A stretch of 64,000 nt of DNA from Dipylidium caninum (lineage: Eukaryota > Platyhelminthes > Cestoda > Cyclophyllidea > Dipylidiidae). Position 1 is the first letter of the stretch; every line of letters begins with the position of its first letter. Positions 14,424 to 26,112 of this stretch are shown here, piece after piece. The notes beneath the pieces are model-generated. The model was not told the DNA's origin, did not search any database, and was given only the letters and a program-made list of their open reading frames with translations. Made by a program: the position numbers and the translations under genes. The stretch lies in assembly GCA_017562135.1 (NCBI GenBank), contig QEYB01001208.1, positions 124,001-188,000 of the forward strand, in the 5' to 3' direction.

Positions 14424-14451
14424 CCTTCCGCTTGGTGGAGAAACCACTCCT

Positions 14452-14454
<3 letters not shown>

Positions 14455-14523
<69 letters not shown>
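14455..14523 (+). repeat. (CTG)23 trinucleotide repeat
   Basis: Twenty-three uninterrupted CTG units read on the + strand (CAG on the other). The six frames give polyleucine, polycysteine, polyalanine, polyglutamine, polyserine or similar, but none is joined to a recognisable gene. It lies 3' of the RhoGEF and is most likely in a 3' UTR or just downstream. Confidence 0.95.
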
Positions 14524-14524
<1 letters not shown>

Positions 14525-16795
14525 AAAACGCGGCCCACGAGCACGTCCCCACTCCCCGCCGCGGGTGCCTCTGCTCGGCGCAAGTCAGAGGCTTTTTCAG
14601 CAAATCGGAATTAAGTCCGACCGACCCCCTAAACGTTGCCGTGAGACGCACTTCTGCCCACTTGGCTGCCTCGCCGTACTGATGACCACCGCAACGTGAC
14701 TCCTTTTCCCAGCGGCGCGGCTTCCCGCCTCAGCCCTGCTGCATACCGACCAGCGGCCGCCCTCGTTAGATCGCCACGCCCAATTGAACGAGGCGTGCGA
14801 CGGCCAGGGCATAAGTCGTGCAGTTGGGAAGGTGCGAGTAGCCTCCTACGCCCGCATGCCTCGGGTCGGGTGTCGCCCGCCCCGCCGCCTTCATGCCGCA
14901 TGAAAAGCCGACTTTGGAGGGGTCTTGGATGCGGCGGCCCGAGCGAGTTGGGCAAACGCCGCACCGCCGGAGGATCTGTGCGCAGTCGAAAGACTTCCTA
15001 CACTTGGCCGGTTCCCGCTCCGTGGGACACGTGCTCCCGCGGACGCCGGAGGGCGCAGCACCGTCACTTGCCGACTGTGACGATGTTGTCACGAAAGCAG
15101 GTGAAATGCCTTTTAATCTCCTTTAAATACACACCTCTCTTGAGAATTTTGGATTGGAGAGGTTCAGTAAAATGCAAATTTCGGAGAGTTTTGAAAACAA
15201 CATATTGCAATGGTCCTCGGCCACGGTTAATGTCGCCTCGGTGTCCAGCGCCGACACACGGCGTCATGGAAGTTGGCTGATGAAGTAGGGCCGAAACCAC
15301 ACACACACACAAATACACAGAGAGAGCGAGGGAGGAGCGCTCCTCCAACATCCTCCCTCCCATCGCCCAACACCGCTGTGTATTTTAAAGACTAGTTTGG
15401 CATGGGCGGGAGTTCATGAGATGCAAAGGAATACCTTCCAGGTATGCAATCGTCAGATCGTCAACTCCTCCTCCTCCTCCGCCTCGCCGACGACCCTCGG
15501 AGTGAGCACCGAGAAATGTGGGAGGACAGATGATTTCGTGGCAAAAGCCCATCAATTTACGTGAAGAGGGCATGACAAAAGCGGCTCCCGAGTGCTCCCC
15601 ATCGGTGTTCCAAAGCACAAAACATGCTTTTCCCTATTCCCCACAGAACTAAATGCCCACTCAAAACAGAAGGGGCCTTTTAAACACATAAGTCGGTCAA
15701 CCGAATCAAAGCGTTGGGCACCGGGGACGGCACCCTTCGAATTGGCGGAGGTGAGGCTCGGCTCGGCAAAGACTCGATTCCTTGCATGCCGGACTTATGG
15801 GTGCAGCCAGTTTTAGACGAACACTTTTCTTCCAACTTGTGAGAGGGTGCAAAACACCACCGGACAACTTTCCCGGGTGGTTTTGCCTCCCACACCACCA
15901 GAGATATATTTCCGCGAGGGGAATCGGTTCAGTCTGTTGATCACCCTCCTCCCTCACGACGCACACCGCACCTGAAGGCTCGTTTTTTCATCAACACCAT
16001 TAATCGCAGTGAGAGTCCAGAAGTGGTCACAAGCGGACACCGGCAAGCTCATTAAGTGAAGAAATCCCATTCGCGTTCATCCGGGCTCAATTGCCAGGAA
16101 GAGGCCTTTGACAACAGCAAATTGTCAGCCGAAGATGCAGTGATAAGCCTTGTGTGCCGATAATGGCACCAAAACCCGTGAATCGGGGCCACGCAACTGG
16201 CTATTTGGCGACCGGGGGAGGAGGAAGGGGAGCGCTGTGACAACTTGACCGTCGGCCGGGCATGGGGGACACTTGGCCGCCAACGCCATTAGCGAATTGG
16301 GCTGCGGAAGACGTCTGCGTGAGTCATCCAGGCGAAGTGCGACGGTCTCGTCGGCGGCGGCGGCAACTGCCTTCCGCCCGAAGGTCCGTCTGTCTCGTGC
16401 AGCACTCGGACGCCCGGGGCCATCCTCCTCCCATGACTAGGCAGCATTAGGGAGGAAGGAAGTGCTAATCAAAAATTATTGTCTCTTCGCGAGAATGAAA
16501 GTCTAAAATAGCGTTTAGGAGGAAGAGGGAGATGGGGGCACGCAGACATAAGAATTTTCCTCACCATAGATATGAAGATGAAGAAAAGTCGGACTTAACC
16601 CAAGTTGGCGTCTTTTACATGTGGTAGAGAGAACAAGTGAGCCGAATGAAAGTCAAAAGTAAGACAATAGTGTTGGATCACTCGAGAGGAGACGGAGTGG
16701 AGAGCAAGGATGTTATGAGGTTGGGCACAAGGCGGAGTGGAGAAGACGGGGCGACACCTTGTTGATAAATGCACGCATGAGCGGATGAGAAGACC

Positions 16796-19700
16796 TTAGG
16801 CCAAAGCGCCGGAAGCAGTGCCACTGACACCGCCCTCGAGCAGTTGAAGGAGGGGCAGCCGATGCACCGTGCAGAGGAGGGAGATCTCGCAATTGCCGTG
16901 CTGTCGCTTCAGCTGGAAAACCATGCCGTCGGCCAGGTCGCGCGAGAGTGCACGGTCCGCCACTATCTGCCAGGTCTGCTGGCCGCCGGGGGCGACCGGC
17001 GGGTCGGGCGGCTTGTACTCGCCGCCCTCGGCGCCTCCATCCGTCCCGCCGCCCATCGCCGCGCCACTTGCAATGGTGAGGGGACGGTGTTGGCGTTGAG
17101 CAATGCTGCGTGCCACGGTGAGCGCGTTGGCCGCGGTGGCGGCGTCCTGTTGTGGCGTAGAGGCGGCAGGGTTGAAGCGCTCCAAAAATGTGAGAGGCGA
17201 GAGGCCGAAGCTGATGCACGTCGCCAAGTGGTCAATCACCGAGTCCACCGGGTGGCGCGACTGCTGACGCGTGGCACGAAGATACTTCTGCAGTGGACGA
17301 ATCAGGGTCGGGAATACTGTCTGTGCAGCCTCGTAGGGATCAAACGTTTTTGTACTCCCACCGTTAGCGCCCGCTACCCGTCCATTGCCTGAAAACGGAG
17401 ACATTTCATAGGCATAACTCGAGACGGAGGGGGTATAGCTACTCCCATCCCGATATGGCGCTTCAAGGACTATGACGACGGGGAGCCGCGCAAAAAGTGT
17501 ATTACACCGAAAAAAGGTGGAAGCACGTCGAGCTGGCCATAACCAACATTTCTGCGGTTGACTAAGAGGAGAAACTCGTGAAGTGCCTTTCTTTTCTTAC
17601 CACTCAGGACTAGTAAATGTTAGCGGGTATCTCGCCACCTTCTACCGATGTGTTTGAGGGAGCAGAAAAGCTGGTGATTAAACTGTTGATTCAGGGATGG
17701 GAGTAGTCGCACCTAACGCTTTTAGAGGAGGCAGGCTTCTTTTAACTAACGCCTTGAAGCAGATTCAGGCACACGTTTTAAAAGTAGTTCGGAAGCACTA
17801 ACAGTGGGAAAGCTCAATTCCCAAAATAAGTAGTCGCAAAAGGACGTTAAAAGTTTCGCTAAAAAGACCTTGTGTTTTGGCAAGCTTCAGAGAGTGATTT
17901 TGTCTTTAAAAAAAGCTTACCCACACATACTCCAAAGAAGTCCCGTCAAAGGACTCTATTAGTCCACCGGCGTCGACAGTCGCAGATACAACAAAGGCAA
18001 ATGGTTTAGAACCAAAGTGTGGTTATAGAATGGGTGCAAAAGGGAAGTGTGTCGACGAGGTGGTGCGTCCACTTTCCCCAAACACGGGGACGACGGTGGA
18101 GGAACGGGCTGAGACGGACGCGGTCCTCCCGCGGAGGGCAACAATGATTCACCGCCGCTTGAACTGCTTGTGCCAGCGGGTGGATGCGTGTCTGGCAGGC
18201 TGTTAGACGCATGCACGCACGCACACGCACACACGCACGCGCGCGCAGGAGCGGACACGGCGAACTCGAGCATCGATTGCTTGCCGGGCCACCGGCGCAT
18301 CGCACCCGAACGCGCACACACACACGCACGCGCACGACAGCCTCGCAACAGCTGACACACGGCCGCGGCCGAAGAGGAGGAGGAGGAGCGCCACGGCCGC
18401 GGTGGAGTCCGCGTCACAAGTGCCCGGACGCGGGCGTGCACGCACACGCCCGTTGCGAGTGCAGCATCCGGACACCGCGCATCGATGGTGTAGAAATAAT
18501 CAAGCGTTTGGCCTCCACCTCCACCTCCACCTCCACCCAGCGGCACACATGACACGTTCACGTGCCCCCCGTCCGCCCTCCCCGCCCCCACCCCGCCGGG
18601 CGGTAGAACGGCCAACCACACGGGCGGCTCGAGCAAAGAGCCTCTCTCGCCGTCAGCCAGACCACGCGGGTTTAGAAGCCGTTTCCTGAAGAGCAACATG
18701 GGGAGAAAAAACCCGCCTCACGAATTGAACAGCAGCCTAAAAATAAACTGTTAAACCGCGTGTGCAACCAATTACCCGAGATATGACGTGAATTGCCCAC
18801 ATACACATCAAAACGCCTATTAGCTTTTTTCGCCGTAACAGGCATTAAAAATCCCAATTCCATTGTGCATGCCAACGCGTATGGTCCCTACAATAATACA
18901 GGCGGAGGAGCAGGTGTGAGAATTTCTGTCCACACTCGTGTGCAGAACGGAGTGCAAGCAATGATGTCGGGGTGGATAGCTCCTCAACATCACCACCGGC
19001 GAGGACTGCAGACGGGGATGCCCTCGGCATAGCCTGCCAAGCGCTAGGAGATTAATAAGCCTCCTTGAAGCAGCAGTTGACTATTTCCGGCAGGAGGAAA
19101 GACAAAAGTTCAGAGCCCAATAGCCCGCAGACCGGTGACATTTGCAGATAGTTGAGTAAATGGGTCTAGTGAGGCAAAATCACGAATTGCAACAGGCGTT
19201 AGTCGTTTACACAATATATATATATATATATATGTATATCAGTTATAAAATCAAGAATTATGTCTGGGAGTGCTACAAATCCCTGTTTGCAGGCTTGTAG
19301 TCTCCCCTTATATTTAGGCGCGTAAGGATAAAAAACAAAAACCACCATCTCAGACACGATTCCCAGGGGGAGGTATTTATCTTCTCCTCGCGACAACTGC
19401 AGGCCTCCCCCGAGGAGTCGCCTGCCACATTGGCCAGCGACGTTCGACAGACGACAACTCCAGTGCACTCGTCCCCAATGATGCGTCCCGCCATGCCCAA
19501 AACTGGCGTGGCAGGCAACGCGGGGTGAGAAAAGAGTGGATGCGGTGGTGGTTGCATCAAAGTGGACAGTTTTCACCACTAGAAAGTCTCGACGATGCAA
19601 CTAGGCCAGGGCAAATTGGCCACCTGCTGCTACCGCGAATGATTTCAACTTCTACTTAATTACTACATCCAAGATGACACTCAGCGTCAGTATTTTCTTC

Positions 19701-22700
19701 CCTCCGGACGCCCTACAAATGGGGTTGGTTAGAGAGGGCCAGTTCTTCTCGACCTCACTCAGATGATATGCACAAACCAGTTCTAAGTTCTACCTAAGAG
19801 GGATGAAAGATCGTCAGGTTCTTCCTCAAACTTCATGCGGTATGCTTAAATCCTACAAATAGGGTAGAGACTGTCCGTTTACTGTCTCCGAAACGGGCAG
19901 ATTGTCGCGTAAAGAGTGTTGAGGGCTGCGCCATCCCGATAACCGACGGAGAAGGCCAAGGAGGGGAGGGAGCGGACTTTTTATCTCCCCCCTGACAGGG
20001 AGAAGTCAAAACACAGACAGCTGTTTCACCTCACGAAAGAAATCGCAAAGGGCGATGCACACGTGGCAGCGTACAATCACACTTGTTCAGAACCTCTCCT
20101 GTGAAACAAAATCACATTGGCAAGAAAGGGGTTGAGTCGTCAGATCTCGACATAAGGCAACCTTGATGGAGTCGCTGACGCGGACAAAGAAAACTGTTCA
20201 AAAGACCAAATGCGCAGAGGTGACGCTTAGAATGTTGCAGCACACCTTTCTTTTGTCCAGTCAGGGAGAAAAATAAAGGAGATTATAAGAAATTAGCCTT
20301 TAGTGTTTTACTTGACTAGAAAGAGTGGTATTGTTTTTAATGAAGCGGGGTGGTGCAGCATTAGAGGAAAACGCAAAAGGATGACATCGTTTGGCCTCGG
20401 ATGCAGTGGTTTACGAGAGAGAGAGAGAGAGAGCACTCTTAATAACACAAAACCCCCTCAAAAGAGTAAACCTTATAGGGTTTCTTTGTTGTGCTCGAGT
20501 TGGAGCTCACCATCACAAAGTCGCGCAACAGGACCATACACGCTGGTGAGACAGATGATGTGGCACAACACAAAGTAACGGAAGAAGAAAAATGACAAAC
20601 CATTCTGAAAGGCAGGGAACCCGCTGGCGCCACCAGCGGCACCACCGACATGATTGCGGTTGAGCGCAGAGGAGGCGCCGGTGGCTGTGGCCGCCTCCTT
20701 GGCCATGCGAGCAGCGTGAGCGAAGGCGTCCTCCACCGCCAGAAGCAGGCGCATCCGACGTTTGCGCACACGCTTCTCCGCCTCCATTTCATCGTAGAGC
20801 CGAGCCGACGCAGACGGTCCACTGCCTCCGCCTCCGCTCTGAAGGGTGACAGGGTCGCAACATCGCACCCTTACACAACTGACGGCTTTGATTCGCACTT
20901 ATTCCAACGTCATTAGCCTACTTTCCCCAATCCTCCAAGTGGAAAGTGGGGTACTAGTCGAGGCAAAAAACTGTAAACTCATCACTGCCTTTCGGTGAAA
21001 GTGAGATTTACTTTATCCTCACAGCCAATCTAGAGAAGTAACCGGGAATGGCGCGTCAAGTGACAAAATCCACTGCAGAAGCAGAGGGCACTTGAAAACG
21101 CTCTCTGATTAGCAAATATTGTTAAGTAGTAACCGAGACCAGCCTGTCTCAATAAACTCAGACGCCGGTTTTAGTCACAATAGCAGGGCTTATGAGGTCT
21201 ACAATTTAATCAAATGATAAAGCAACGCTCCTCCACTTAAAAGCAGTATACGTGAATAGAAAAATGACTAGCATAACGGATGATACAAATATGAACGCCG
21301 ATGCAACCAAGAAACAGAGTAGATGTCAGTTAACCTGAGGCTCAACTAGTTCCAGCTTCTATCGAAATGGTGGCTAAGTAAAAGCACAAAGAATTGAGCA
21401 CAATTACCGTTTGATTGCCGGTATTTGTTTGAGTTGCGTTTTTCTCCCGACCATCGACATCGTAAAACTTGTATTTTGAACCGCCAACCTCGCCTCCGCC
21501 GACACCCGCGTTCCCCACGTTATGTCCGACATCGTCACCGTGGTTCGTCGCGCCTCCTCGCCTGTTACGACGACCACTTGACGAGGACAACGGCTGAGTG
21601 TATACCTAATGCAAGAGAAAAGGTGAAGGGAATCCTCGATATTCCAAAGCAGTGCCAGAAGACCATGCTCCCTTTCGAAATAGCTTGAAATTAGTGCGGC
21701 AGAAGTAATGAAAAGCATTAGAGTTAAGTGACAGCAAAGGTAAAACGACAACGATCGCTGCCCGAGAAGATTCAACTGTTGGTATACGCCACTCCATAGA
21801 CAAGCGGTCGAAAATTGTAAAGCTTTACCACTTCACGTAACATTGTCTGAAGAAGACTTTGATATTGGCTCACGTATGTCCGAGGCAAACGATAAAAACA
21901 AGTATATCTAAGGCTATTTTTATCAACAAAGCATGTTTAACCTTAATAGCAACATTAATTTTAGGAAATATCGAAGACCGTAATACCACATATGCATTAC
22001 TACCGCCAAGTCATAAAGTATACGAGGTGCTTCATGGTGATTTTTCAGTAAATAATGACCCACCGTAAAATCAACCATGTACATTTGCAGGATTTCTAAA
22101 GCCGCCTTATGAAGTGATATATCACCCAGCCTGTAAGTTTTCGAGGCTCCATCGGGCGACCTGACCACGTGCACCGCAAACTGTGATCGTAGGCGTTGGA
22201 ATTCCAAAAGGGCGATGCCAGAGAAATCCAGGAAAAGCAAAGCGTCTGAGAGACTATTGGAAAAGAGCACAATTGAGCCATAATCTCTTCTTCGAGGCTG
22301 GAGTATACGAACACTGTAGAAAAGCCAAAATGCAAATAGAATAACGAATATGAGGCCGAGGAAGAGACTCCTCCATAGCCGGATTCGCGGATAGACTTTT
22401 CGGACACCACTTAGAATCGGGCAGTGAGGTGTCGTCAAAATCCAAGTGCCAAAGCCTAGCAGCGCCAGCTTTACAGCCATTCCAATGAGATGACCCTCAC
22501 AGGTGTGATCACACTTATCTGTAGTCCATCCAATGTAGGGAAGATAGGGGAATATCACCATGAGGATAGGGGAACAAATGGAGCAAAATCCAAGACCAAA
22601 ATAAACAAGAAAACCAAAGAGTCGTGTGCATGTATGATTAGGGAAATCGTCGAGTTCGGTTCGGATCAACGCCGCAGCTGCTCCCCCAACACAAGAATTG

Positions 22701-23398
22701 GGACTGTCGTTGACACCCAAAGAGGCTAGAAGGCCATATCGTGCACCAAAACGCGACATGTTATCGGCACTCAATCCAGTCTCACTGGTGGCCCCAGTGA
22801 CAGCTGTGGCATTTTCGACCCATGCATTTTCATCGTGACCGTACTGACCCAGCTGATTCCCACCTCTGTTGCTGGAGGCTGGAGTATGGGCATGAGAAAT
22901 TTTCTGAGCAACAGCGCTAGCATCCAGTGGAATAAGTGGTTGATTGGGTTGACTTTGGGGATAGGATTGGTTTGATGAGGGCGCGAGCGGCTGCAAGGGA
23001 AATGCAGCAGAAGGTTGGCAACCAGCAATCGCAGGTGTGCCAGACCAACCCATCATGTTGATACATTGCTGGGGTGGAAAAATAGTTGGTGAAGTGTAAG
23101 GAAGGAAGGGTTGATTGGACGGTTGGGGCACATTCCAATCAGGATTATATCCAGGATGTTGGGGAACAGAACTTTGTTGTGGAAACATTTGGGTATGACC
23201 AATAGGTACGCCGAGACCTGTCAATTCTGGTTGATTACGAGGGATTTCATTAGAAAATGTGCAGACTGACGGTACATGTCCGGAGTAGTTCATTTGGAGT
23301 CTCGGGTCAGGACACTGAGCTGCAAAATTTTGGGAAACAGTTTGTTGATTGCCACCGCTCTTTTCACTTCGACCACTAACAACGCTACCTTGGTCCAT
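16796..23398 (-). CDS. VANGL: Van Gogh-like planar cell polarity protein (Strabismus/VANGL)
   Basis: Four coding exons, 5' to 3' on the minus strand: 23398-22064, 21593-21408, 20838-20601, 17388-16796, about 784 residues. It is a four-pass membrane protein of the core planar polarity pathway that partners Prickle and Dishevelled. Exon 1 carries a Q/P/N-rich N-terminus, the TAVTGATSETGLSADNMSR element matching the VANGL phospho-cluster neighbourhood, four hydrophobic spans, and VVRSPDGASKTYRLGDISLH. Exon 3 has the basic AEKRVRKRRMRLLLAVEDAF stretch. Exon 4 has FDPYEAAQTVFPTLIRPLQK and a C-terminal domain ending LKRQHGNCEIS and LPLLQL. Splice phases are 0, 0 and 1 and all agree. Oddities: it is much longer than the ~520-residue vertebrate proteins because of N-terminal and linker insertions, and it stops before the usual ETSV PDZ ligand. 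The last intron is 3.2 kb. Its 5' end faces MEMO1. Confidence 0.94.
18204..18345. repeat. Alternating CA/CG purine-pyrimidine tracts
   Basis: Two clusters of alternating pyrimidine-purine dinucleotides (CACGCACGCACACGCACACA type, near 18206-18246 and 18309-18340) lie about 60 bp apart in the last VANGL intron. Such sequence can adopt Z-form DNA; that is general knowledge, not shown here. Confidence 0.7.
18511..18538. repeat. CCTCCA tandem repeat
   Basis: About four and a half copies of a six-base unit in the VANGL intron; the opposite strand reads as glycine-rich codons, which explains a spurious polyglycine frame. Confidence 0.75.
19214..19234. repeat. AT dinucleotide repeat
   Basis: About ten AT units in the VANGL intron, followed by an interrupted copy (TGTATATC). 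Confidence 0.85.
20415..20433. repeat. GA dinucleotide repeat
   Basis: Nine and a half GA units in the last VANGL intron, about 170 bp from its 5' end. Confidence 0.85.
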
Positions 23399-24622
23399 TT
23401 CTATATTAATAGCATTGATAAGAAATTATAAAATAGTGCACGAACAACGATCGCTGCCGATTTAGAGGTTGGCACATGTCAAGCAAAATGTGGATCAGAT
23501 CATGAGGGTCGCGAAGATTGTCTAGCTATAATGAACGTGGCAGATCCATCAACACGCAATGCACCAGGGGTCAATGCGAAGCAAATCCGACATTCAGACT
23601 CGCACGGCTTAAATGTACCAGTGAATCTATATGTTAAAACAATTTGCGCGGGTTAAATAATGGGTTCGCGGTAGAATCGTATTTAATGACAATTTTTATG
23701 AGTATGACTATATAATTAACGCATTTTTTAAATTTTGTGTTAAAGACACAGTAATGGGATAAAAGTTCTTTAACATGAAACAGCCAGGTAGCCCATAAAT
23801 AGCCAAAAGGTGGTCGAAGAACTTAAATGCTCTACACTGCAAAGACTTTTTTGAAATCCGACATCTATCAAAGTTGCAGTGTCTTTATGAATCTATTTGT
23901 TCCTCTCGCCGTCTTTAACAGATACCCTGTAATACGTTACTGCCTGCGGTTTTGAGCTCAAAATCGGGCGTTGACGTACTTATTATTTACGTAATGAGCC
24001 ATCAGTATTCTGTCGAGTGAAGCTGAACCAAACTTTAGGGAACTGGATCAAAACTTACACAACCTAAATCATTGGAAGAGGACAGCAAACCCGGTCAACT
24101 TAATTTTTTAGCGATATTGAATTTGCTGCTCCAGTTATATGCAGTAGTAAATACTGCTCATAAGTTACAAAACAATCCACACAAATCCCTGTAAGACCTA
24201 CACTTCGAAAATAATTTTGGCACCATTTCTCATGCATTCTTATAGGACCTAGTGTAAAGATTTAACGTTGATATTTTGAGGCGATAGGGGAATACATTAG
24301 ATTCAATATTGTTACATGAGTTAGAGATCCAGAATAAGGATAGATGTGGAAACTATAGGGTACTATAAGGTTTGCCATGACAGTGATGCTTATGTAAGTT
24401 TATCCGGATTTATTCACAAACTATGATATACATAGTCAGTAACTATTATGAAATTATAGTTTAGTAATCTATAAGTTTCATGATAGGTAAACAGTGGCTT
24501 TTCTAACGTGTATATATTTATTTCACGTTATGCTTTTATTCTTTTATAATCTTTTTCTTGTTGATCGACTGCTAGTTTTCATTGAATACGGATAGCCCGC
24601 GCTGTTTGTTTGTGCCTCCGAA
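23399..24622. promoter_or_regulatory. Divergent intergenic region between VANGL and MEMO1
   Basis: About 1.2 kb separates the two start codons, which face away from each other, so both promoters must lie here or in shared flanks. The sequence is AT-rich and has no sizeable open frame. I could not place a TATA box or start site with confidence. Confidence 0.5.
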
Positions 24623-26112
24623 ATGTCCGTTAGGAGGGCTGCGCATAAAAACATCTGGTACTCCGGCAACAGTATGATTTTGTACGTCAAAACGTTATTT
24701 TAGGCGACGATTTGAGTCAGCAACTGTCGGGTTGGCTTAGCAAAGCTGCTTACACTCATGGGCCAGCGCGGGCTATAATTACACCGTATGCTTATATATA
24801 TCAATTTGATCTTTAGACATGCTGGCTACTTTTATTCGGGCGAGTGTGCCTCTTTTGCATTTAAACAGATCAACGCGGAATCTACGTGAGTTTGTTCGAG
24901 TTTAGTGTATATCAAATTAGGAAACGGATTTTTGTCCTTGGCCCGTCTCATCATTTTTATTTGGAGACTTGTGCGATACCCGTTGCTGACTATTTTGAAA
25001 CGCCCTTCTATAATTTGCGTATAGACAGGGACAGTAAGTGCAAACCTTTGGTTTTTTTCATATTTAGTTCGAAATAGCCTTTTGAGTACTGGAAAGTTTT
25101 TGGATCTTGCCCTCAAACAAGATGAAGAAGAACACTCAATCGAAATGCAATTCCCGTACATTGCGAAAATAATGGAAAAGTTAGTCGAATCTGTCAGTGT
25201 TTGGACGTCCTGATTTTCACTTGGCCCGCCGCAAATCCCCTCCTGACTACAAAACATTTGTTTTTCTATCGTAAATATTAATTTGTCCTTTTAGGCACGC
25301 TAATGACTTTACGGTCATTCCTATTATGGTTGGAAGTCTTTCTTTTTCAATGGAACAAACTTTTGGAGAAATTTTATCACCTTATCTTTCTGATCCTGCT
25401 AACGTATTTGTAATATCCTCTGATTTCTGTCACTGGGGTAGGTTAAGTATTGTGTCGTTGATACTAATCTATTTGTGTTTTGTTGCACCCTTTTTTAATG
25501 TCGCAGATTCTATTTGTTGGTTGAAATTTGACAGCTTGTTTTTGCCACCTGTGTCATATTGCTAAACATATTCATAATGTCTGTAATACTAAATTCTCTT
25601 TTCGTGTCATGTATTCGCATTTGCTTTAGAACTCTTAAATCATGACGCCGATTATAAACTGACTTATTAACCATTTTAGGTAGTCGTTTTAATTACACAT
25701 ATTATGATAAAACTTCTGGTGACATTTGGCAATCAATCAAGGATCTTGACCATAAGGTTAGAAATAATTTTTGTTAACCAGTTAAGTTATTAATTTGTGA
25801 ATGACGAACAGCAATGTCCGGCTGTTATGTTACGTATCCACTTCACTACTACTGTCCTATTTATCTCTACAGGGAATGAGGTTGATTGAAAATCTGGATG
25901 TAACAGAGTTTAATAAGTACCTGGCAGACTACGGTAATACAATTTGCGGTCGTCATCCTATTGGTGTACTACTACAAGCTGTGAGAGCTCTCGAGCAGAG
26001 GGACGGGACCATGGCGGACATGAAGTTTGTAAAGTATGCCCAGTCAAGCAAGTGTCGAAATATGCGCGATTCTTCTGTTAGCTATGCATCCGCCTCCCTT
26101 GTCATCGGTTAG
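24623..26112 (+). CDS. MEMO1: MEMO1 family protein (mediator of ErbB2-driven motility, MEMO/AMMECR1-associated fold), complete
   Basis: Eight exons: 24623-24671, 24704-24785, 24817-24885, 24921-25033, 25068-25179, 25295-25437, 25680-25756, 25873-26112. All phases agree and give 294 residues, against 297 in human MEMO1. MEMO proteins are related to class III non-haem dioxygenases and have been linked to copper binding, redox control and cell motility. Visible landmarks are PHAGY (His45), LGPSHH (His77) and TICGRHPIG (Cys240), corresponding to human His49, His81 and Cys244. Others are [24 protein letters not shown] and the C-terminal YAQSSKCRN and DSSVSYAS. The start is the first [17 protein letters not shown] aligns with the human N-terminus. 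The first four introns are only 31-35 nt. Confidence 0.97.

Larger units (their letters stand above)
13830..16795. other. GC-rich interval between converging RhoGEF and VANGL genes
   Basis: This ~3 kb stretch separates the 3' ends of two converging genes. It contains a candidate poly(A) signal at 14418 and a (CTG)23 array. Long frames on both strands around 14.1-15.3 kb are products of high GC and the triplet repeat and show no domain. No other gene is seen. Confidence 0.55.
17389..20600 (-). other. Third intron of VANGL, repeat-rich
   Basis: The 3.2 kb intron is bounded by a GT donor after 20601 and a CAG acceptor before 17388. It contains CA/CG-alternating tracts, a six-base tandem, an AT run and a GA run. 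Frames up to 246 codons near 18.0-18.7 kb are low-complexity and have no domain. Confidence 0.8.

Noticed and set aside
14134..14583. Polyglutamine open frame through the CTG array (minus strand), plus polyserine, polyleucine and polycysteine alternatives
   Set aside because: All frames through a triplet repeat stay open. Flanking residues show no domain and no splice link to a gene.
16500..16790. Search for an additional last VANGL exon encoding a PDZ ligand
   Set aside because: No frame gave a terminal S/T-x-V with a plausible acceptor; the only candidate was in the wrong frame for its stop.
17959..18699. 246-codon open frame on the - strand with polyglycine and Cys/Val/Arg runs
   Set aside because: Lies inside the last VANGL intron and is built from simple repeats; no domain and low complexity.
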